NCBI RefSeq assembly: GCF_016597785.1
Contig: NZ_JAENJG010000001.1
Span: 1-64,000 of the forward strand
Length of the DNA: 64,000 nt
DNA from: Leucobacter sp. L43
GTDB taxonomy: Bacteria; Actinomycetota; Actinomycetes; Actinomycetales; Microbacteriaceae
Direction of reading: 5' to 3'
Made by a program: the position numbers and the translations under genes. The notes beneath the pieces are model-generated. The model searched no databases and was not told the origin of the DNA. It was given only the letters and a program-made list of their open reading frames with translations. Below are positions 26,996-36,775 of the stretch, piece by piece. Numbering within the stretch: position 1 is the stretch's first letter; each line of letters begins with the position of its first letter.

Positions 26996-27244
26996 GCGCC
27001 CGCTCGGCGATGCTCGCGATCTGACGCGGCGCTCGACTGCGGGTCCTGCCGGTATTCGGCGCGCGCGCCCCGCGATGCACTCCACTTTGCTCCATTCGAA
27101 CCTTCCGCCGGGGTCCGAATCGCGTGAAGACGGGCTTTCTCGGGAGCTTGAAGGCTCGAATCCGTCGGCGTGCTGCCCGTCACCGTGCGGGCCTCCCCGT
27201 GTCGTCGCCGCGTATTCTCGCGAATTCTCTCGATTCCGCCCGCA

Positions 27245-27289
27245 AAGTGGAGTGTGTTTAGGAACAAGTGGAGGAAAGTGGAGTAAACT
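27245..27289 (+). promoter_or_regulatory. mraZ promoter with three MraZ-type boxes
   Basis: AAGTGGAG occurs at 27245-27252, 27266-27273 and 27276-27283, with start-to-start distances of 21 and 10 bp, two and one helical turns. TAAACT (27284-27289) is a likely -10 abutting the last box. MraZ proteins are known to bind tandem short G-rich boxes upstream of their own gene, so these are probable autoregulatory operators. Confidence 0.7.
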
Positions 27290-27323
27290 GGCGCTCGAGG
27301 ACGAGTCGGCGAAAGGAGGTCCC

Positions 27324-27755
27324 ATGTTCCTGGGAACCTTCACGCCGCGCCTGGACGAAAAGGGCCGACTGATTCTTCCCTCGAAGTTTCGGAACGAACT
27401 CGCCGACGGCCTCGTGATCACCCGCGGGCAGGAGCGCTGCCTCTACGTGTTCAGCGAAACCGAGTTCGCCGAGATGCATCAGCGACTGCGGAGCGCACCG
27501 CTCGCCTCGAAGCAGGCGCGCGACTACCTCCGCGTGTTCCTCTCAGGGGCGCACCCCGAAACACCCGACAAGCAGAGTCGCATCACCATTCCGCAGAACC
27601 TCCGTGAGTACGCCGGGCTCGATCGCGAGCTCGCCGTCATCGGCGCCGGTTCGCGCGCGGAGATCTGGGATGCGGAGGCTTGGCAGACCTACCTGGCGGC
27701 GCAGGAAGCAGCGTTCTCCGAGATCGAGGAGGAGGTGATCCCGGGCATGTTCTAG
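27324..27755 (+). CDS. mraZ: Transcriptional regulator MraZ
   Basis: 143 aa. Two AbrB-like swapped-hairpin domains, each with the family pattern ([14 protein letters not shown] at residues 10-23; [19 protein letters not shown] in the second half). It forms ring oligomers that bind tandem boxes in its own promoter and control the division/cell-wall operon. ATG 27324 follows a perfect AAAGGAGGT. First gene of the cluster, 12 bases before rsmH. Confidence 0.96.
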   Translation: MFLGTFTPRLDEKGRLILPSKFRNELADGLVITRGQERCLYVFSETEFAEMHQRLRSAPLASKQARDYLRVFLSGAHPETPDKQSRITIPQNLREYAGLDRELAVIGAGSRAEIWDAEAWQTYLAAQEAAFSEIEEEVIPGMF

Positions 27756-27767
27756 CCCGGAATCTCT

Positions 27768-28751
27768 ATGGCACACGACAACACACGCGATCCGAGCGGT
27801 CTGCACACCCCCGTGCTGCTCGAGCGCTGCCTCGAACTGCTCGCTCCGGTGGCGCAGGGCATCGCCGAGGGCGACACGCCCGTGATCGTCGACGCGACAC
27901 TCGGCATGGGCGGACACAGTGAAGCGCTCCTCGACCGCTTCCCCCGGCTCACCGTGATCGGTCTCGACCGCGACACCGAGGCACTCGAACTCGCGGGCGC
28001 TCGTCTCCGGCGATTCGGGGACCGCGCGATCCGCGTGCACGCGGTGTACGACGAAATCGCCGAGGCCGTATCCGACAGCGGCTTCTCACGGATCGACGGC
28101 GTGCTCTTCGATCTCGGCGTCTCATCGCTGCAGCTCGACGAGGCGGACCGCGGCTTCGCATACGCCCAGGACGCTCCGCTCGACATGCGCATGGACCAGA
28201 GCAGCGGGGAGACCGCGGCCGACGTGCTGGCTGCGGCGCCCGAGGGCCGCCTGCGCGCGATCTTCGAACGATACGGCGAGGAACCCCTCGCGGGCCGCTA
28301 CGCTCGCGCGATCATCGCGGCCAGGGCGGACGCTCCGATTCTGCGAAGCGGACAGCTCGTCGAGGTGCTGCAGGCGGCGACCCCGGCCGCGGTGCGAGAC
28401 CAGCGCCACCCCGCGAAGCGCGTATTCCAGGCGCTGCGCATCGAGGTCAATTCCGAACTCTCAGTACTCGAGCGCGCGATCCCCGCTGCGCTCGATCTCC
28501 TGAAGGTCGACGGCCGTGCGGTCGTCATGTCGTACCAGTCGCTCGAAGATCGTTTCGTGAAGCGCGAATTCGCGCGTCGCACGGCGTCGACCGCGCCCGC
28601 CGGCCTGCCCGTCGAGCTCCCGGAGCATCGTCCCGAGTTCCGCCTCCTCACACGCGGAGCCGAGCTCGCCGACGACGCCGAGCGCGCGCGCAACCCGCGC
28701 GCCATCCCCGTGCGCCTGCGCGCAGCCGAACGAATGAGGGACGCACGATGA
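27768..28751 (+). CDS. rsmH: 16S rRNA (cytosine-1402-N4)-methyltransferase RsmH
   Basis: 327 aa, also known as MraW. S-adenosylmethionine-binding loop DATLGMGGHS at residues 42-51, GVLFDLGVSSLQLDEADRGFAY and the C-terminal signature YQSLEDRFVKREF. It methylates the ribosomal decoding centre and is nearly always second in the division cluster. Overlaps ftsL by 4 bases. Confidence 0.96.
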   Translation: MAHDNTRDPSGLHTPVLLERCLELLAPVAQGIAEGDTPVIVDATLGMGGHSEALLDRFPRLTVIGLDRDTEALELAGARLRRFGDRAIRVHAVYDEIAEAVSDSGFSRIDGVLFDLGVSSLQLDEADRGFAYAQDAPLDMRMDQSSGETAADVLAAAPEGRLRAIFERYGEEPLAGRYARAIIAARADAPILRSGQLVEVLQAATPAAVRDQRHPAKRVFQALRIEVNSELSVLERAIPAALDLLKVDGRAVVMSYQSLEDRFVKREFARRTASTAPAGLPVELPEHRPEFRLLTRGAELADDAERARNPRAIPVRLRAAERMRDAR

Positions 28752-29356
28752 GTACGACGCTTCCGATGGAGTTCGACGCGGCGGCGCTCCGCCTCGGCTC
28801 ACCCTCTGGCACGCCGGCGCCCACCCAGCCCGAGCGGCACCTGCGCCCGGTGCCGCACCCCGCGGCCCGGCCGGCGAAGCGCTCGCAGCGCAGCCCGCTC
28901 GCGGGAGCGCTCATCGCGGTCGGCGTCGTCCTGGCCATCTTCGCAACGCAGCTCGGTCTGAGCATCGCGATCTCTCAGGGCGCATACGAGTCGCGCGCAC
29001 TCGAGGTGGAGCAGCGCGACCTCGGGCGCGTGGAACGAGTGCTGTCGCAGAACGTCGACAAGCTCGCGTCCCCGCAGAACCTCGCGGAGAATGCGGCCGC
29101 GCTCGGCATGGTTCAGAACTCGCGGCCCGCGACGCTCCGCCTGAGCGACGGCGCAGTGCTCGGGGCGCTCGACTCGGAGACGACGGAAGCCTCTGGCAAC
29201 CTCATCCCGAATGCGACCCTCGAGAGCATGCCGGTGGTGGACGCCGCAGGCCTCCTCGTGCCGCGGAACTCCGGACAGGCCGCGGGCGCTCAGGCCGAAG
29301 ACATCGATCCGCCGGTACGGTGGACGGGCAAGCTGCCTGCTCCCGATACGCACTAG
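28748..29356 (+). CDS. ftsL: FtsL-like division protein
   Basis: 202 aa. Cytoplasmic Pro-rich lead (1-48), one membrane helix (about 51-73) and a short coiled-coil segment (about 80-105), the FtsL/DivIC arrangement, followed by a longer hydrophilic extracytoplasmic tail of about 95 residues. Sequence similarity in this family is weak, so the call rests on topology and on its place between rsmH and ftsI. Expected to bridge FtsQ/FtsB with FtsW-FtsI. Confidence 0.8.
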   Translation: MSTTLPMEFDAAALRLGSPSGTPAPTQPERHLRPVPHPAARPAKRSQRSPLAGALIAVGVVLAIFATQLGLSIAISQGAYESRALEVEQRDLGRVERVLSQNVDKLASPQNLAENAAALGMVQNSRPATLRLSDGAVLGALDSETTEASGNLIPNATLESMPVVDAAGLLVPRNSGQAAGAQAEDIDPPVRWTGKLPAPDTH

Positions 29357-29384
29357 GCAGTAGCAGAACTCCGGGAGGAATCGG

Positions 29385-31184
29385 ATGCTGAGACTGCGCG
29401 GATCTTCGCTTCGCCGGGCCATCGCGCTCGCCATCATCGTCGTCGCTGCGATCGTGTTTCTCGTGCGACTCGTGGACGTGCAGGTGGTTTCCGCCGCCGC
29501 CCTGAACGAGGATGCGAAAGACAAGCGCGCGGTGCCCGTCGCGATTCCGAGCGTGCGCGGCGACATCGTCGATCGCGACGGGGAAGTGCTCGCGACGACG
29601 GACGAACGCTACGACGTGCAGCTCTCGCCGAAGAACACGCGTCTGAACGACGGCGTGTTCTACCGCTTCGACACCGAACGCGGCGTGGGCACGGTCAAGG
29701 TCACCGCAGCGCAGGCCTTCGAGGAGATCGGAGCGGTGACCGGGCAGAGCGGCGAGGAGATCCAGAAGATCGTGGATGACGCGCTGAGCGACAACCCGAA
29801 GTCAGACTTCGCCTACGTGCAGCGATCCATCGATCTGACCCAGCTGAACGCGCTCAAGGCGCTCGAGATCCCGTGGCTCACCTTCGAGAGCCAGCACACG
29901 CGCACCTACCCCAACGGCGCGGTCGGCGGCAACATCGTGGGGTTCTCCGGAGCCGACGACGTGCCGCAGGCCGGCGTCGAGCTGTCGCAGGACGCCTGCC
30001 TCACCGGGGTGGACGGCACTGAGACCTACGAGCGGAGCGAGGACGGAGTGGCGCTCCCCGGGAGCGTCGTCGTCACCAGGAAGGTGCAGGACGGCGGGAC
30101 GGTGCAGCTCACGATCGACCGCGACCTGCAGTGGGAGGCCCAGCAGGCGATCAACCAGCAGGTGCAGTCCGTCGGCGCGGCGTACGGACTGCTCACTGTG
30201 ATGGACGTCCAGACCGGCGAGCTCGTCGCCGTTGCGGAGGACGGCTCGGTCGACCCGAACGACGTCGATGCCTCAGACCCGGCGAAGCGCGAAGCGCGAT
30301 CCTTCACCTCGCCGTACGAGCCGGGCTCGACGTTCAAGGCGATCACCGCGGCGGCGCTCATCGACCAGGGCGTCGCGACGCCCGCGTCGCAGAACCTCAC
30401 GCCCGACTACCTCGAGCCGGAGCCAGGCGTGCGCTTCGGCGACGCGTTCAACCATCCCGAGATGCCGTGGACGTTGACCGGCATCCTCACGCAGTCGTCC
30501 AACGTCGGCACCTCGATGCTCGGCGCGCAGCTCGACGCCGAGACGCGATACGACTACCTCAAGCGATTCGGCGTCGGCACCGCCACCCAGGCGGGAATGC
30601 CGGTCGAGGATTCCGGTCTGCTGTACGAGCCGGGGGACTGGGACCGCCAGACCTCGTACAACACCATGTTCGGTCAGGGCCTCTCCTCGACCGTCGTGCA
30701 GACTGCCGGCGTCTACCAGGCGATCGCGAACAAGGGCGTGCGCGTGCCGCCCAGCGTGGTGCAGGAGTGCGTGGAGGCCGACGGCACGACGACCGCGCCC
30801 GAGCACGGCGAGCCGGTCACGGCGATCTCGGAGAGCACCGCAGCCGAAATGATGGGCATGCTCGAGACCGTCACCACCGAGGGCTGGTTCAAGGACCTCA
30901 TCGCGATCCCGGGGTACCGGATCGCAGGCAAGACCGGCACCGCGGAGCAGGTCGACCCGGCTACTGGGCTCTATCGCACGGACTACGTGCACTCGTTCGC
31001 AGGGATCTTCCCGGCCGACGACCCGCAGTACGTCGCGGTAGCATCGATTGCGTTCCCGACGTCGGGAGGGGACGGTGGCGTCGCTGCACTCACCGCCTTC
31101 CGGCAGGCCGCAGAGGCGACGATCCGCACGTTCCACATCCCGCCATCCACGGGGGAGTTCCAACCGCTCCCCACCGAGTATTGA
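29385..31184 (+). CDS. ftsI: Septal peptidoglycan transpeptidase FtsI (class B PBP)
   Basis: 599 aa. One N-terminal membrane anchor (about 10-30), PBP dimerisation domain (VRGDIVDRDGEVLATT), then the transpeptidase with SxxK motif PGSTFK (catalytic S315, K318), SxN motif SSN (371-373) and KTGT (516-519). It cross-links septal wall in complex with FtsW. RBS CGGGAGGAA before ATG. No C-terminal PASTA repeat is seen, unlike some actinobacterial FtsI-like proteins. Confidence 0.95.
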   Translation: MLRLRGSSLRRAIALAIIVVAAIVFLVRLVDVQVVSAAALNEDAKDKRAVPVAIPSVRGDIVDRDGEVLATTDERYDVQLSPKNTRLNDGVFYRFDTERGVGTVKVTAAQAFEEIGAVTGQSGEEIQKIVDDALSDNPKSDFAYVQRSIDLTQLNALKALEIPWLTFESQHTRTYPNGAVGGNIVGFSGADDVPQAGVELSQDACLTGVDGTETYERSEDGVALPGSVVVTRKVQDGGTVQLTIDRDLQWEAQQAINQQVQSVGAAYGLLTVMDVQTGELVAVAEDGSVDPNDVDASDPAKREARSFTSPYEPGSTFKAITAAALIDQGVATPASQNLTPDYLEPEPGVRFGDAFNHPEMPWTLTGILTQSSNVGTSMLGAQLDAETRYDYLKRFGVGTATQAGMPVEDSGLLYEPGDWDRQTSYNTMFGQGLSSTVVQTAGVYQAIANKGVRVPPSVVQECVEADGTTTAPEHGEPVTAISESTAAEMMGMLETVTTEGWFKDLIAIPGYRIAGKTGTAEQVDPATGLYRTDYVHSFAGIFPADDPQYVAVASIAFPTSGGDGGVAALTAFRQAAEATIRTFHIPPSTGEFQPLPTEY

Positions 31185-31207
31185 TCACGCCCAGGAGGCC
31201 AGCACCC

Positions 31208-32764
31208 GTGAGTACCGGAGATGCTTTGAGCATTCGCCCGCAGCAGCCCGTCCCCGTCCCGCTCGACGAGATCGTCGAGCGATTCGACGTGCGCGCCGCG
31301 GGCCGGTCGACGGGGCTGTTCGTCACCGGCGTCTCGCTCGACTCGCGCGATGTGCGACCCGGCGACCTCTACGTCGGCATGCCGGGCGCCCAGCGCCACG
31401 GTGCGGAGTTCGCCGCTCAGGCCGCCGCATCCGGTGCGAGTGCGATGCTGACCGACGCGGCCGGCGCCGAGCTCGCCGCGGCCGCGGGGACGTCGCTGCC
31501 CGTGCTCGTCTCCGACGCGCACCCGCGCCTGATTCTCGGCGACGTCGCCGCGGTCGTCTACCGCACCGACGGCTTCTCCGCGCGCACCTTCGGCGTCACC
31601 GGGACGAACGGCAAGACGAGCGTCGTGTACCTCATCGCCGAGCTGCTGCGCGCGGCAGGCATCACCGCGGGGCTCAGCTCCACGGCGGAGCGCCGGATCG
31701 GCGACGAGGTGGTGGTGAGCAACCTCACCAGCCCCGAGGCCTCCGAGCTGCACGGACTGCTGGCCCGCATGGTCGAGGTCGGCGTCGAGGGCGTGGCTAT
31801 CGAGGTGTCGGCCCAGGCGGTCGTTCGCCACCGTCTCGACGGCCTGCGTTTCGATGTCGTCGCGTTCAACAACTTCTCCCAGGACCACCTCGACGAATTC
31901 GGCGATCTGGAGACCTACTTCGCAGCCAAGCTCGCGCTGTTCGCGCCGGAGCACGCGGAACGCGGCGTCGTCGTCGTCGATTCGGCCTGGGGGCAGCGCA
32001 TCGCACGCGAATCGCAGATCCCGGTGACGCGCCTCGCCACCGAGTACGGGCGGGACGCCGACTGGCACCTCGCGGTCACACGCCAGACGCTCGACGGCGT
32101 GTCGTTCGTGCTGCAGGGGCCGGAGGGCGCCCACTTCCGCGGAAGCGTTCCGGTGTTCGGTCGCTTCATGGCGGAGAACGCCGCGCTCGCGCTGATCATG
32201 CTGCACGAGGCGGGGATTCCGCTCGCGCAGGTCGAGGCGGGACTCGAGCAGGGTCGCATCCCGGTGTACATCCCCGGTCGTCTCGAGCAGATCACGGAGA
32301 GCGGCAGCACGGGCCCGCGCTTCTACGTCGACTACGGGCACACGCCCGGGGCATTCGAGGCGATGCTCGACGCCCTCGGAGAGGTCGCGCCGGGGAAGAT
32401 CATCTTCCTGTTCGGAGCCGATGGCGACCGCGACACGACGAAGCGGGAGGAGATGGGAAGGATCGCGGCTGCGGGCGCCGACACCGTCATCATCTGCGAC
32501 TACCACCCGCGCTCCGAGCCGCCGGAGGCGATCCGCGCTCAGCTGCTCGCCGGAGCCCGCTCGGCCCAGCACGCCGAGGTCATCGAGGAGGGCGATCCTC
32601 GGGCTGCCGTGCGCCTCGCCATTTCGCTGGCCGAACCCGGTGACGTTATCCTGTATGCCGGTCCCGGACACGAGGACCATCAAGAAGTCGCCGGGCGGTT
32701 CATCCCGTACTCGGCGCGTGACGAAGTTCGCGGTGCGCTCCGCGAGGCAGGACTGCTCCCGTGA
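31208..32764 (+). CDS. murE: UDP-MurNAc-tripeptide synthetase MurE, atypical amino-acid pocket
   Basis: Adds the third stem-peptide residue to UDP-MurNAc-L-Ala-D-Glu. 518 aa. P-loop TGTNGKTS (K136), carbamylated-Lys region YFAAKLALF (K241), HTPG and the C-terminal YAGPGHEDHQE signature are intact. The specificity loop that reads DNPR in diaminopimelate enzymes is YHPRSE here (Y432-H433-P434-R435), and the usual EVSSHA motif is EVSAQA (199-204). This suggests a different diamino acid, as in type-B walls of Microbacteriaceae (ornithine, lysine, diaminobutyrate or homoserine). GTG 31208 is taken, with AGGAGG ten bases upstream; the open frame to 30131 is antisense-like shadow of ftsI. Overlaps murF by 4 bases. 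Confidence 0.94.
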   Translation: MSTGDALSIRPQQPVPVPLDEIVERFDVRAAGRSTGLFVTGVSLDSRDVRPGDLYVGMPGAQRHGAEFAAQAAASGASAMLTDAAGAELAAAAGTSLPVLVSDAHPRLILGDVAAVVYRTDGFSARTFGVTGTNGKTSVVYLIAELLRAAGITAGLSSTAERRIGDEVVVSNLTSPEASELHGLLARMVEVGVEGVAIEVSAQAVVRHRLDGLRFDVVAFNNFSQDHLDEFGDLETYFAAKLALFAPEHAERGVVVVDSAWGQRIARESQIPVTRLATEYGRDADWHLAVTRQTLDGVSFVLQGPEGAHFRGSVPVFGRFMAENAALALIMLHEAGIPLAQVEAGLEQGRIPVYIPGRLEQITESGSTGPRFYVDYGHTPGAFEAMLDALGEVAPGKIIFLFGADGDRDTTKREEMGRIAAAGADTVIICDYHPRSEPPEAIRAQLLAGARSAQHAEVIEEGDPRAAVRLAISLAEPGDVILYAGPGHEDHQEVAGRFIPYSARDEVRGALREAGLLP

Positions 32765-34170
32765 TTGCACTGACACTGGCCGAGATCGCGACCGCCGTGA
32801 ACGGCCGCCTGGTCCCCGGAGACGGCGGAGCGGGGCCGGAGACGCTCATCGACGGCGAGTCGCAGACCGACTCCCGCGAGGTCGGACCGGGGCACATCTT
32901 CTTCGCCCGACGCGGTGAGGAGACCGACGGACACCGATACGCCGCTCGAGCGGTCGACGCCGGTGCCGCTCTGCTCGTGGTGGAGCACGAGGTGGACAGC
33001 CGCGTTCCGCAGATCGTCGTCGCCGACAGCACCGATGCGCTCGGCGCCCTCGCGACCGAGGTCGTGCGACGCGTTCGCGAAGCGGGCGACCTCACGATCG
33101 TCGGAATCACCGGCTCGAACGGCAAGACGACCACGAAGAACCTGGTCGCCGCAATGGCAGAACGCACCGGCCCGACCGTCGCTTCAGCGAAATCGTTCAA
33201 CAACGAGGTCGGCGGGCCCGTGACGATGCTCCGCGTCGCACCGGATACGCGCACGCTCATCGCCGAGATGGGAGCGAGCGCAGAAGGCGAGATCGCACGT
33301 CTCACCGCGATGGCGCCGCCGCACATCGGGGTCGTGCTGACGGTCGGACTCGCCCATGCGGGAGAATTCGGCGGGATCGAGACCACCTTCCGCACGAAGA
33401 GCGAGATGGTGCGCGACCTGCCCGCGTCTGCGATCGCCGTGCTGAACCGCGACGATCCCCGCGTCGCGCAGATGGCCGAACTCACGCGCGCCCAGGTCCA
33501 CTGGTTCGGTCTCGGCTCGGAGGCCGACGTCCGTGCGACCGATGTGGATGCATCGGCGGACGGCACACGATTCGTGATCCACGCCGACGGAGCGTCCCTC
33601 CCCGTGCACTTCCGGGTACTCGGGGAGCACCACGTCATGAACGCGCTTGCGGCCGCGGCGGTGGGGCGGGCGCTCGGGATCCCGCTCGCCGAGATCGTCG
33701 AGACGCTCGAATCGGCGACCCTCGCCGCCCCGGGGCGCATGGAGGTGCTCGGCGGACGCGACGGGGTGACGATCATCAACGATGCCTACAACGCGAGCCC
33801 GGACTCCATGAGCGCCGCGCTGCGCACGCTTGCACAGATCCGCAGACCGGCCGGGCGCTCGGTCGCCGTCCTCGGAGCGATGAGCGAGCTCGGCGAGTAC
33901 TCCATCGACGAGCACCGACGCGTGGGGCTCCAGGCGGTGCGGTTGCGGATCTCCGAACTGGTGGTCGTGGGCGCCGAGGCGCGCCAGCTGCACATCAGCG
34001 CGATCAATGAGGGCGCCTGGGACGGGGAGAGCACCTTCTTCCCCACCCAGGACGAAGCCTTCGCCTACCTCACCGAGACACTGCGCGCCGATGACACGGT
34101 GCTCGTGAAGTCCTCGAACGCCGCGGGCCTCCAGCGACTCGGAGATCGTCTCGGGGAGGCGTACGCATGA
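32761..34170 (+). CDS. murF: UDP-MurNAc-tripeptide--D-Ala-D-Ala ligase
   Basis: 469 aa. Adds D-Ala-D-Ala to complete the UDP-MurNAc-pentapeptide. P-loop [13 protein letters not shown] (K122), [21 protein letters not shown] and [10 protein letters not shown] are the MurF signatures. GTG start overlaps the murE stop. It must accept the unusual tripeptide made by the upstream MurE. Overlaps mraY by 4 bases. Confidence 0.95.
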   Translation: MIALTLAEIATAVNGRLVPGDGGAGPETLIDGESQTDSREVGPGHIFFARRGEETDGHRYAARAVDAGAALLVVEHEVDSRVPQIVVADSTDALGALATEVVRRVREAGDLTIVGITGSNGKTTTKNLVAAMAERTGPTVASAKSFNNEVGGPVTMLRVAPDTRTLIAEMGASAEGEIARLTAMAPPHIGVVLTVGLAHAGEFGGIETTFRTKSEMVRDLPASAIAVLNRDDPRVAQMAELTRAQVHWFGLGSEADVRATDVDASADGTRFVIHADGASLPVHFRVLGEHHVMNALAAAAVGRALGIPLAEIVETLESATLAAPGRMEVLGGRDGVTIINDAYNASPDSMSAALRTLAQIRRPAGRSVAVLGAMSELGEYSIDEHRRVGLQAVRLRISELVVVGAEARQLHISAINEGAWDGESTFFPTQDEAFAYLTETLRADDTVLVKSSNAAGLQRLGDRLGEAYA

Positions 34171-35255
34171 TCGCGCTGCTCATCGCCGGCGGGTTCTCCC
34201 TCCTCTACTCGCTGCTCCTGACGCCGTTGTTCGTGCGCGGTTTCAACCGGCTGCGCTGGGGCCAGCCGATTCGCGTCGACGGGCCGAAAGAGCACGAGAT
34301 CAAGCGCGGCACGCCCACGATGGGCGGAATCATCTTCCTCTCCGGGTCGGTGATCGCCTACTTCGTCGGCAAGCTCGTCATGGGCGAGCAGCCCTCTCCA
34401 TCTGCGCTGCTCGTCATCCTGATGGCCGTCGGAGCGGGGCTCGTCGGCTTCATCGACGACTTCATGAAGACGCGGCAGCAGGCATCTGCGGGGCTCGGAG
34501 GCTGGGCGAAGATCGCAGGTCAGGTCATCATCGCGGTATCGTTCGCGGTGCTCGGCATCCAGTTCGCGAACGGCGCGGGCATCACCCCGGTGTCGACCCA
34601 TGTCTCGGTCTTCCGCGACCTGCCCTTCGACTTCATGACGTTTGGCCCCATCATCGGCATCGGGCTCGTGATCATCTGGGTCATGGTCATCGTCACGGCG
34701 ACGACGAACGCCGTGAACGTGACAGACGGTCTCGACGGTCTCGCAGCGGGATCCGCCATCTTCGCGTTCGGCGCCTACCTCGTGATCGGGTTCTGGCAGT
34801 CCGCGCAGAGCTGCGTGAGCAACGCTGCGGAGCCCGGGTGCTACGAGGTGCGCGATCCGATGGATCTCGCGGTCATCGCGGCGGCTTTCCTCGGCGGCGT
34901 CGGCGGGTTCCTCTGGTGGAACACGAACCCAGCGCATGTGTTCATGGGTGATACGGGATCGATGGGCATCGGCGGCGCCATCGCGGCGCTCGCGATCCTG
35001 AGCCGCACCGAGGTCCTGCTGATCCTGATCGGCGGACTGTTCATCATCGAGACCGGTTCGGTGATCCTGCAGCGCCTGTACTTCAAGGTCACGCGCGGCA
35101 GGCGCATCTTCCTGATGAGTCCGATCCATCATCACTTCGAGCTCAAAGGGTGGGCCGAGGTGACCGTGGTCGTGCGATTCTGGATCATCGCCGCCCTCTT
35201 CGTCATCGCCGGGGTGGGCGCGTTCTACGGCGAATGGCTGCTGCAGCAGTCGTGA
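34167..35255 (+). CDS. mraY: Phospho-MurNAc-pentapeptide transferase
   Basis: 362 aa, ten-helix membrane enzyme that moves phospho-MurNAc-pentapeptide to undecaprenyl phosphate, forming lipid I. Signatures: [17 protein letters not shown] (catalytic Asp pair region), [27 protein letters not shown] and the His-rich [11 protein letters not shown]. Contiguous with murF, 11 bases before murD. Confidence 0.96.
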   Translation: MIALLIAGGFSLLYSLLLTPLFVRGFNRLRWGQPIRVDGPKEHEIKRGTPTMGGIIFLSGSVIAYFVGKLVMGEQPSPSALLVILMAVGAGLVGFIDDFMKTRQQASAGLGGWAKIAGQVIIAVSFAVLGIQFANGAGITPVSTHVSVFRDLPFDFMTFGPIIGIGLVIIWVMVIVTATTNAVNVTDGLDGLAAGSAIFAFGAYLVIGFWQSAQSCVSNAAEPGCYEVRDPMDLAVIAAAFLGGVGGFLWWNTNPAHVFMGDTGSMGIGGAIAALAILSRTEVLLILIGGLFIIETGSVILQRLYFKVTRGRRIFLMSPIHHHFELKGWAEVTVVVRFWIIAALFVIAGVGAFYGEWLLQQS

Positions 35256-35266
35256 TGGGAGCAGAC

Positions 35267-36775
35267 ATGAACAGCACTGGCGGAGACGCAGCGATCTACG
35301 CGAAGCTGGTCGCTGACCGTGTCGATGCGCTGACGAGTTGGCACCACGACTGGACCGGACTCCGCGTCGCGGTCCTCGGCCTCGGCGTGACCGGGTTCTC
35401 GGTCGCCGACACGCTCATCGAACTGGGAGCGCGCGTGCGGGTGATCGCGGGTGCGCCGGATTCGGAGCGCGAACGACTGCTCGAGGTCATCGGGGCGGAG
35501 TACTTCCAGTCTGCTGAGGACGAGGCCCAGCTCGCCGACCTCGCCGCCTTCGACCCCGAGCTCGTGATCGTGTCTCCCGGGTACCGGCCGGACCATCCGC
35601 TCACGACCTGGGCGGTCACTCGCGATGTGACGGTGTGGGGAGACATCGAACTCGGCTGGCGCCTCCGCGATAAGACGGGCAGGATCGCCGACTGGATCTG
35701 CATCACGGGCACGAACGGCAAGACGACGACGACCCAGTTGACGGCCCACATGCTCTCGGCCGGCGGGCTGCGGGTCACGCCGGCTGGGAACATCGGCACT
35801 CCCATCCTCGATGCACTGCGCGACCCCCAGGGATACGACGCGATCGTCGTCGAGCTGTCGAGCTTCCAGCTCGAGCGCCTGGGTGAGATCTCGCCCTACG
35901 CGAGCGCATGCCTGAACTTCGCGGACGATCATCTCGACTGGCACGGCAGCCACGACGCCTATTGGGCGGCGAAGGCGAAGGTGTATCAGCACACGCAGGT
36001 CGCCTGCGTGTACAACCGTGCAGACGCGGCGACGGAGCGCATGGTGGAGGCCGCGGATGTGGTGAAGGGCGCCCGGGCCGTGAGCTTCGGGCTCGACACC
36101 CCTCCGACCAGCGGCTTCGGTGTGGTCGAGGGGATCCTCGTCGATCGCGGCTATCACGCGGAACGCCGCAGCGAGGCGTTCGAGCTCGTCACGATCGAGG
36201 AACTCGCAGAACGAGGCCTCGCGGCCCCGCACATGGTGCAGAACGTGCTCGCCGCGAGCGCCCTCGCCCGGTCCCGCGGCGTGGAACCGGGCGAGATCGC
36301 GCGAGCCGTGCTCACCTTCGTGCCCGATCCGCACCGTGCGCAACAGCTCGGCGAGATCCAGGGGCTGCGCTGGATCGATGATTCGAAGGCGACGAACGCC
36401 CACGCTGCCGATGCGTCGCTGCGTGCGCTGCACGATGTCGTGTGGGTGCTGGGCGGTCTCCTGAAAGGCGTCGACATCGACGAGCTCGTGCGCACGCACG
36501 CGATCCGGTTGCGCGGCGCCGTGGTGATCGGAGTCGATCGTGAGCCGGTGCTCGCCGCACTGAGACGGCACCTGGGGGAGCGGCCCGTCGTCGAGATCGA
36601 CGACGCCGGGCTCGACCCCGACGGCATCATGCGGTCCGCGGTGGCGCAGGCCCGTGCGATCGGGCACCCGGGCGACACGGTGCTGCTCTCACCCGCTGCG
36701 GCGTCCATGGATCAGTTCGCCGGCTACGCCGACCGCGGCCGACGCTTCCAAGCTGCGGTCCGAGAGCTGGAATGA
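35267..36775 (+). CDS. murD: UDP-MurNAc-L-Ala--D-Glu ligase
   Basis: 502 aa. Adds D-Glu to UDP-MurNAc-L-Ala. P-loop TGTNGKTTTTQ (K152), VVELSSFQLE, LNFADDHLDWHGS and the C-terminal DDSKATNAHA and LLSPAAASMDQF motifs. Start ATG 35267 has GGGAG at 35257-35261. ATG 35255 and earlier in-frame codons lie in or at the mraY end with no site. Overlaps ftsW by 4 bases. Confidence 0.95.
   Translation: MNSTGGDAAIYAKLVADRVDALTSWHHDWTGLRVAVLGLGVTGFSVADTLIELGARVRVIAGAPDSERERLLEVIGAEYFQSAEDEAQLADLAAFDPELVIVSPGYRPDHPLTTWAVTRDVTVWGDIELGWRLRDKTGRIADWICITGTNGKTTTTQLTAHMLSAGGLRVTPAGNIGTPILDALRDPQGYDAIVVELSSFQLERLGEISPYASACLNFADDHLDWHGSHDAYWAAKAKVYQHTQVACVYNRADAATERMVEAADVVKGARAVSFGLDTPPTSGFGVVEGILVDRGYHAERRSEAFELVTIEELAERGLAAPHMVQNVLAASALARSRGVEPGEIARAVLTFVPDPHRAQQLGEIQGLRWIDDSKATNAHAADASLRALHDVVWVLGGLLKGVDIDELVRTHAIRLRGAVVIGVDREPVLAALRRHLGERPVVEIDDAGLDPDGIMRSAVAQARAIGHPGDTVLLSPAAASMDQFAGYADRGRRFQAAVRELE

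Larger units (their letters stand above)
26849..27323. other. 475-bp non-coding gap before the division cluster
   Basis: No supported gene. Contents: a GCCCCC/GGGGGC hairpin (26935-26951); a strong U-tract terminator (26967-26995); a CTCCACTT box in reverse orientation (27080-27087); an inverted repeat with one mismatch, ATTCG(A)ACC at 27094-27102 and GGT(C)CGAAT at 27112-27120; and the mraZ promoter with three AAGTGGAG boxes. The mraZ frame stays open leftward to 26994, but nothing in that extension resembles MraZ and the ribosome site at 27313-27319 fixes the start. Confidence 0.7.

Noticed and set aside
26994-27323. In-frame N-terminal extension of mraZ
   Set aside because: MraZ is 143 aa from the ATG after a perfect ribosome site. 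The extension covers the promoter boxes and has no family similarity.
30131-31207. Long N-terminal extension of murE
   Set aside because: It is the alternate frame of ftsI. The murE start at 31208 has its own ribosome site.
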